A stretch of 64,000 bases of DNA from Torreya grandis (Eukaryota; Streptophyta; Pinopsida; Cupressales; Taxaceae): the NCBI GenBank assembly GCA_037957365.1, contig JARHVA010000002.1, forward strand, positions 1,895,001 through 1,959,000. The letters are read 5' to 3'. The position numbers and the translations under genes are program-made. The notes beneath the pieces are model-generated. The model saw only the letters and a list, made by a program, of their open reading frames with translations. It did not search any database and was not told the DNA's origin. The first letter of the stretch is position 1; each line of letters begins with the position of its first letter. This document shows positions 59,210 through 64,000 of this stretch, in pieces.

Positions 59210-60088
59210 TCCAAGAAAAAACACAGCTGTTCTGATTCCACTTGTTAGGATCTTACTCCTCAGAAAGAGCACAATATGATTACCAAATATAATAAATTAA
59301 ACATGCAAAAATATCCAAAAGCACAAGTAACTAGAATTCACAAATAGCACAAAATATGAGAGACAATACACTATCTGGTATTAACATTTGTACAGAAAAG
59401 AATACAATAAAGAGCTGCCACACTCTTCCACCTTACAGAGGCTTTCCACACCTCAAGTGTACATTAATTCTTCTTAAAAACACTCTCCTACCAAAAATGG
59501 TCCCAACACCCAACTCACACATAGAATTGGTGTTCACCTCTCCAACCAGTCAGTAACAACCCTGCCAGTACACCAAGCACTATATAGTACTTCAAGTTGA
59601 TCTCCCATGAACTTGCAATCTGCAATTCAACATACCATACTTACAATGGAAAGATCTTCCTTGCCTTCCTTATCAGCTCATTAGTGGAACTAGGAGAAAC
59701 ACACACCTTGTTCTCTTCACTAGCACACTTTATAATACATGCTAATGGGTCTATAAATAGATCCCAAACTTAAACAATAACTTAGACTCTTAGTTTACTA
59801 TAATTATCCATGCAGCTCAAGGCTCAAAATAGCCTTTACATGTAAACACTCTGTTCACTTAACTAACTGTTCGTGCAACAAACAGTTCTGGAACACACAG
59901 GTGACCGACGCCGGTCCCTGCTTGCCTGGTGCTGCCAATGTCGGCTGACTCCCTACTGACACCAATTGCCTTCTACACTGATCATGACTGATGTCAGTCA
60001 TGCTACTGATGCCAATGTTTTTGGGTCTTCAGCAACCTCCTTTTCTTTGTCTGCAACAAGTTGAAGCTTTCAGCTCCACAACCTAACA
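59210..60088 (-). repeat. 3' LTR of element F (left copy)
   Basis: Plus-strand ends are TGTCAGGGAATCC and CACAACCTAACA. Matches 62299-63187 almost base for base over most of the length. It contains a set of ACCGAYRTCGGT-type motifs at about 59904-60020, more decayed here than in the right copy. Confidence 0.93.
59904..60020. repeat. ACCGAYRTCGGT palindrome cluster, left LTR of F
   Basis: ACCGACGCCGGT (59904-59915), then CCAATGTCGGCT, TGACACCAATTG, ACTGATGTCAGT and ACTGATGCCAATG, spaced about 15-35 bases. All are variants of one 12-bp palindrome, most with C-to-T or G-to-A changes. Confidence 0.8.
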
Positions 60089-60101
60089 ATCTCCCACTTA
60101 G
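60089..60101 (-). other. Polypurine tract of element F
   Basis: Plus ATCTCCCACTTAG, minus CTAAGTGGGAGAT, adjoining the left LTR: the typical copia tract. Confidence 0.88.
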
Positions 60102-60183
60102 AGATAAACAGCTGTAACTATACATGTACCTATACACCATCTAGTTTGCTCCCTTGGCTCTGTATCCCTCTTCAAGATCACCC

Positions 60184-60414
60184 CTAAAGACCACCCACCA
60201 CAAAACTTGTAGTGCAACTTCTGTCATCCAAATCACCTACCACATCCACATCTACAAACCATGTATAAAATAACTTGACCCTGCATACATGTGCACCTGT
60301 TGTTGGTCCCTCTAAGAATCCACTAAACTGCCCTCTAATGCTTCTTTCCCAGATTGGCTCCAAACTTGTGACAACTCCCACTACTTGGGAAAACTCAGGT
60401 TTAGTACATACCAT
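60184..60414 (-). pseudogene. pol: Copia RT end and RNase H, remnant (element F)
   Basis: An open minus-strand frame begins MVCTKPEFSQVVGVV, the C-terminal RT segment usually read as MVCTRPDI.QAVGVV. After a poorly matching middle it gives WFVDVDVVGDLDDRSCTTSF, corresponding to the copia RNase H start (FVDADYAGDLD.RRSTTGYVF). The catalytic Asp-x-Asp pair is kept as DVD. The catalytic core of RT and all of integrase are missing upstream. Isolated and not functional. Confidence 0.75.
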
Positions 60415-61410
60415 GCACTTAACCTCATTAAGTGAATCAAGACACTGTTCTGTGAACTATCCAACCATCGACGTGCTAATCGGTCTCACACAATCATCTT
60501 AAAACAAAGTCAACATGTGACATTCCATGTCCCTACAACACACTCATGCCAAAGAACCTTACTGCTCCCATATTCCTCATGACACACCTCTAAACTAGCT
60601 TTACCTTTAGTTTAGCAATACCCTGTATATGTAACCCTGCAACAAGCACATCATACAGTAATAGGATAATGTAGCTAATATTATCCAACTTGGTAAAGAG
60701 AAACACAATGATCAAACCTCCATTACCCTGCAGCTTACTCAAGACCATGTACCTAGGCCTTCTGTCTCACGTATCCATTTCCACTCTTCTTCATCCTAAA
60801 CATCCATTCGTCTCTTAGTGCTTACTTCCAACTGGAAACTCCACCCAAAACTCTTGTTTGGTTCTTCCTCCAAGGAATCACATCCTCATCCATGCCAAGC
60901 TCCCACTGTTTCCTAGATCTACCTACTTTGCTTCTTCAATAACTTCCTAGTTCTTTACCATAAGTGAGCAACAAGTAGTGTAAAGAAGGGAAATGATGAA
61001 TTTGAGGCTTACATACCCTTTAAGTCCTCCATATGAGCGCTTGAGACTCCTTGACAGCTTGTTGTCCACCCAAAATCTATCTCAGTAACCGATGCCAGTC
61101 ACATCTCAGTCTGCACCCGACCGATGTCGGTTCCCTGCGACTGCCTCATCGCTAACGTTGGTTCCCCCTTACTGACATCGATATTTATCTACCTTGAGTC
61201 ACTGACATCGGGTTGCACATAACCGACGTTGGTCCTTGTCTAGATGTCGACGTCAATTTTCCTACCGATGTCGGTCTTTGTGTTTTGTTTGTGAGAACTA
61301 ACTTGTACCTACGAGCTCTTTTTGGATCAAACCCTTGTCCAAATCACCCTTGCTCTGCTCAGAATTCTTCTACCCCTTGTGCTAAACTCTGTCTGTCACC
61401 TTCTCCTTGA
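60415..61410 (-). other. Deleted or unrecognisable pol interval of element F
   Basis: About 1 kb between the pre-integrase region and the RT end in which I find no integrase or RT motif. 61088-61275 holds a third cluster of ACCGAYRTCGGT palindromes. The rest is ordinary decayed sequence. Confidence 0.5.
61088..61275. repeat. ACCGAYRTCGGT palindrome cluster, interior of F
   Basis: ACCGATGCCAGT (61088), ACCGATGTCGGT (61120-61131), GCTAACGTTGGT (about 61150), ACTGACATCGAT, ACTGACATCGGGT, ACCGACGTTGGT (about 61222), GATGTCGACGTCAA and ACCGATGTCGGT (61264-61275) lie roughly 20-35 bases apart. Confidence 0.85.
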
Positions 61411-62188
61411 AAACCAAGGCTTTCTTGCTCTTGTCACTAACATCGGATTCCTCAAGAAACATCACCTTCTTCTTCTACATACAAAAATCTCGATCTATGC
61501 TCTTCAAATCCAAAAGCATACCCTTTGACTCAAGAACATGCATCTCCTTCTTATTCATGTGACCAAGCCTATTAAGCCACATCTTCAAATCTACAGCTGA
61601 AGTAGATAACCCAGAAAGAGAATCAGTAATTCAAGTAGATAGATAAAGCATACCTACTTTTTTACCTCTAGCTACAACAAGTGCACCCTTGGTAACCTTC
61701 CAAGAGTCTGCTGTGAGAGTTACTGTGTAACCCTCATCACCCAAACTTCTTACAGAAATCAAATTTTGCTCTAGAACTGGGACATGCATGACCTTCTTTA
61801 ACACCCATGTGTTACCTATCTACAATTTCAGCTTCACTTTCCCTTTGCCAACCATCTGACAAGGCTTACCATCCCCTACACAAATTTCTCCAAAGTCTCC
61901 CTGGACATACTCATGAAAAAATTCCCTATTTGGGGATGCATGAAAAGAGGCACCAGAATCTAAAACCCAAGATTCTACTTTATCCAAAGAACATACCAGA
62001 GCATCCTGTGCAACGAAATCCCAAACATCTACTTCTTCTTCATGTCCTTCATGCTAATCTGCTACCAAACAACAATCTTCTTTTCCCTGCTCTTTCTTTC
62101 CATATTTCCAGCAGGTTATTCTACCATACCTAGACTTGGACCTCCTGCCATTAAACTTCTCCATTCATAGTCTACTTTCTTCTGCCAT
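61411..62188 (-). pseudogene. Copia gag start, protease and pre-integrase fusion (element F)
   Basis: The gag start is at 62188 (MAEESRL, then MEKFNG), after which the frame jumps to the basic, zinc-knuckle part (RRSKSRYGRITCWKYGKKEQ, then GKEDC). The middle of gag, some 200 codons, is deleted. In the knuckle the second Cys is Tyr and the His is lost. Protease follows with its active site intact (SWVLDSGASFHASP, about 61975-61930), then VMHVPVLEQNLISVRSLGDE, KVTKGALVVARGKKVGMLYL and the pre-integrase segment (LNRLGHMNKKEMHVLESKGY, about 61560-61500). The frame stays open for most of 62150-61600 with few stops, consistent with a young copy. Confidence 0.85.
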
Positions 62189-62285
62189 TGCTCTACTCCC
62201 ACTCAAACAGAAACCCCTATGAGTAACATGTAATCAACACACACTAACCAGATCTAATCCAACCTCTTAGTATCCCAACCAAAAG

Positions 62286-62297
62286 CTCTGATATCAG
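62286..62297 (-). other. Primer binding site of element F
   Basis: The minus strand reads TGATATCAGAGC two bases inside the 5' (right) LTR; the usual form is TGGTATCAGAGC for initiator tRNA-Met. Confidence 0.85.
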
Positions 62298-62298
62298 T

Positions 62299-63187
62299 TG
62301 TCGAGGAATCCAAGAACAAACACAGATATTTTGATCCCACTTGTTAGGATCTTGCTCCTCAGAAAGAGCATAATATGATTACCAAATATAAGCAATTAAA
62401 TGTGTAGAAATATCCAGAAGCACAAGTAACTAGAATTCACAAATAGCACAGAATATGAGAGACAATACACTATCTTGTATTAACATTTGTACAGAAAAGA
62501 ATACAATAAAGAGCTGCCACACTCTTCCACCTTATAGAGGCTTTCCACACCTCAAGTGTACAATAATTCTTCTTAAAAACACTCTCCTACCAAAAATGGT
62601 CCCAACACCCAACTCACACACAGAATTGGTGTTCACCTCTCCAACCAGTCAGTAATAACCCTGCCAATACACCAAGCACTCTATAGTACTTCAAGTTGAT
62701 CTCCCATGAACCTGCAACTTACAATTCAACAGACCATACTTACAATGGAAGGATCTTCCTTGCCTTCCTTATCAGCTCATTAGTGGAACTAGGAGAAACA
62801 CACACTTTGTTCTCTTCACTAGCACACTTTACAATACATGCCAATGGGTCTATAAATAGATCCTAGACTTAAACAATAACTTAGACTCTTAGTTTACTAT
62901 AATTATCCACACAGCTCAAGGCTCGAAATAGCCTTTACATGGAAAGACTCTGTTCACTTAACTAACTATTCATGTAACGAACAGTTCTAGAACACACAGG
63001 CAACCGATGTCGGTCCCTGCTTGCCTGGTGTTGCCGACATCGGTCAACTCCTTGCTGACACCGATTGCCTTCTGCACTGATCATGACCGACATCGGTCAT
63101 GCTGCTGATGCTGGTGCTTCTGGGTCTTTAGCAACCTCCTTTTCTTTGTCTGTAACAAGTTGAAGCTTTTAGCTCCACAACCTAACA
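62299..63187 (-). repeat. 5' LTR of element F (right copy)
   Basis: Plus-strand ends are TGTCGAGGAATCC and CACAACCTAACA. It pairs with 59210-60088 and carries the best kept palindrome cluster (63003-63115). Confidence 0.93.
63003..63115. repeat. ACCGAYRTCGGT palindrome cluster, right LTR of F
   Basis: ACCGATGTCGGT (63003-63014), GCCGACATCGGT (63033-63044), TGACACCGATTG (about 63056), ACCGACATCGGT (63086-63097) and GCTGATGCTGGT (about 63104). Three copies are exact or one base off the palindrome. Confidence 0.88.
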
Positions 63188-63760
63188 CTCCATTGTTGAT
63201 GAAGTCTTCAAAAGGAGCCTCCATGATGATTTTATCTTAATTGTCGCTCATGGTAACCTTCTGGGAAGCTGCAGATTGGATCTTCTCTTCCTCACTCACC
63301 TCCTACAAAATAAGTTCCTCCTTGAGAAGGGATGAAGTGGAAGGTTGATGATTAAAATCATGTGGAAGAGGAGGCAGTCCTTGAGCTAGAATTGAATGAT
63401 TCTCCTCTTTCCATTTGGCCAGCACTTCATCAATATTAGGTGTGGCCTAATAGCTCTCTTGGAAGTGTGTAGATGGGGTGTATTTAGACATGGAAACTAT
63501 TGCATCCATCACATGTTGGTTGAGGAATCTCACTCTGGACTCCAAATCTGCAATTCTCTTGGCTAGATCTTCTTGGAAGAGCCTTTTTTGGAGGTCACAA
63601 GCATCATCATGATGAGTAGGAGCAGGTTTGTCTTCTTTAAAGTTTTAAGCAAGACCATTCCCCTTCTCCTTCCTACCCTATGATTCTACTATTTGCTTTC
63701 AACTCAGGATCTTGCCAACATGTTGAGAGACTTGAGGAAGTTAAGGGAGATTCGGAAGGG
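63188..63760 (-). pseudogene. Gag-like ORF of element E, 5' part (right of element F)
   Basis: The minus-strand frame continues the ORF seen at 58569-59209. In order from the far end: QHVGKILS, KEKGNGLA, NFKEDKPAPTHHDDACDLQ, a helical coiled-coil-like part (KRLFQEDLAKRIADLESRVR, FLNQHVMDAIVSM), NIDEVLAKWKEENHSILAQG, an acidic part (EVSEEEKIQSAASQKVTMSD) and IIMEAPFEDFINN at the F insertion. Stops are few and fit CAA/CAG decay. The N-terminus is not defined; the frame may start further right. No known domain recognised. Confidence 0.55.
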
Positions 63761-64000
63761 TCTGCTCATGCACAAGAAGAATTTTCTAAGGAGAGACGTG
63801 TTGTTTCATGGTATTCCCTTCTAATGAGGATTTTCACTCTAAGGAATTGAGAAAGTTCATTTCCATGAGAGGTTGCTCTAATGCCCTTTGATTTTTGAAA
63901 GCTAGGCACAAGGGGTTAAGAGCAAGAGTGATTAATGCATCAGATGAGCTATAGTGAGCGAGTGTTATTTGATAAAAAGGATTTGGTGCACAAGAGGGGG
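63761..64000. other. Window end, probably element E interior
   Basis: No feature assigned. A plus-strand reading (LRDLRKLREIRKGLLMHKKN at about 63726 on, then KELRKFISMRGCSNAL) looks protein-like but is short and antisense to the element, so it is not called. Confidence 0.3.

Larger units (their letters stand above)
59210..63187 (-). mobile_element. Element F: internally deleted Ty1/copia element, minus strand
   Basis: A 3978-bp element with LTRs 59210-60088 and 62299-63187, a perfect CTCCA duplication, a primer binding site at the inner edge of the right LTR and a polypurine tract at the inner edge of the left LTR. These set the direction as minus. The interior is only 2.2 kb: start of gag, zinc-knuckle remains, protease, pre-integrase region, then the end of RT and RNase H. 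Most of gag, integrase and RT are absent. The LTRs agree closely, so this is probably the youngest insertion in the window, in line with its place at the top of the nest. Confidence 0.93.
55998..64000 (-). mobile_element. Element E: LARD-like element, minus strand, 5' part beyond window
   Basis: On the minus strand: gag-like ORF, polypurine tract (58508-58491) and 3' LTR (58475-55998). The left border is the point where the element D RT stops. Its ORF is split by element F. The PPT and first part of the LTR match element A (6251-6570): GATCYARRAGGGAG, CCCTAAGTG, TGCCCAATGGA, CTAAGCATAG, GCATGC, then TGTTGACCATTTT, in the same order. So A and E belong to related families although E's LTR is only about 2.5 kb. 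The 5' LTR lies past 64000. Confidence 0.7.

Noticed and set aside
61807..62133. Plus-strand 108-codon frame
   Set aside because: Antisense to the recognisable copia protease of element F; only a shadow.
63700..64000. Basic plus-strand protein-like reading at the window end
   Set aside because: Short, broken by stops, antisense to the E ORF and cut by the window; could be chance in purine-rich DNA.

Overview
The window looks like nuclear DNA from a seed plant with a very large, repeat-filled genome; a conifer or other gymnosperm is my best guess. That guess rests on AT-rich, CpG-poor sequence, old decayed LTR retrotransposons nested in one another, very long LTRs, and no host gene I can recognise in 64 kb. 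I see no prokaryotic genes, rRNA, tRNA or CRISPR. Almost every reading frame is broken. Most in-frame stops can be read as CAA/CAG/CGA or TGG changed by C-to-T or G-to-A, as expected from deamination of methylated cytosine in silenced elements.

Layout. 1-10767: element A, a large non-autonomous LTR element (LARD type) with LTRs of about 4.5 kb around a 2.1 kb interior that holds one broken gag-like frame. 10771-23905: fragments of LTR family B in a tandem-like order (interior, LTR, interior, LTR). A 1.15 kb repeat occurs twice (R1, R2), and a complete but dead Ty1/copia element C (13761-19217, target duplication TTTTA) sits inside the first B LTR. 23906-31938: a decayed unidentified coding region, then a probable 4.15 kb solo LTR. 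31978-41790: an old small element G, one LTR of which is split by a second B element (32237-39547). This B copy keeps only gag and protease, has no reverse transcriptase, and has a long 3' region full of small repeats. 41791-45233: mostly unassigned sequence ending in a promoter-like leader.

45234-55997: plus-strand coding remains. First comes a decayed ORF of about 1450 codons of unknown function. After 2.3 kb of non-coding sequence comes a Ty3/gypsy gag-pol (element D) in which an RNase H domain lies before the reverse transcriptase. D is cut in the middle of its RT by element E (minus strand, 55998 to beyond the window end), which is related to A by its PPT-flanking sequence. E is in turn cut inside its gag-like ORF by element F (59210-63187, minus strand), an internally deleted copia element with matching LTRs and a perfect CTCCA target duplication. 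D, E and F thus form a three-level nest whose order of insertion can be read directly.

How the parts work together: nothing here looks able to encode an active product. The LARD-type elements A and E, the gag-protease-only B copy and the deleted F element would all have needed enzymes from autonomous relatives. The points most worth following up are the unknown 4.35 kb ORF, the palindrome arrays in three unrelated families (B, E, F), the duplicated exon-like segment in R1/R2, and the RNase H before RT order. All boundaries were read by eye. LTR identities, ages and family names need alignment and database searches that I could not run.
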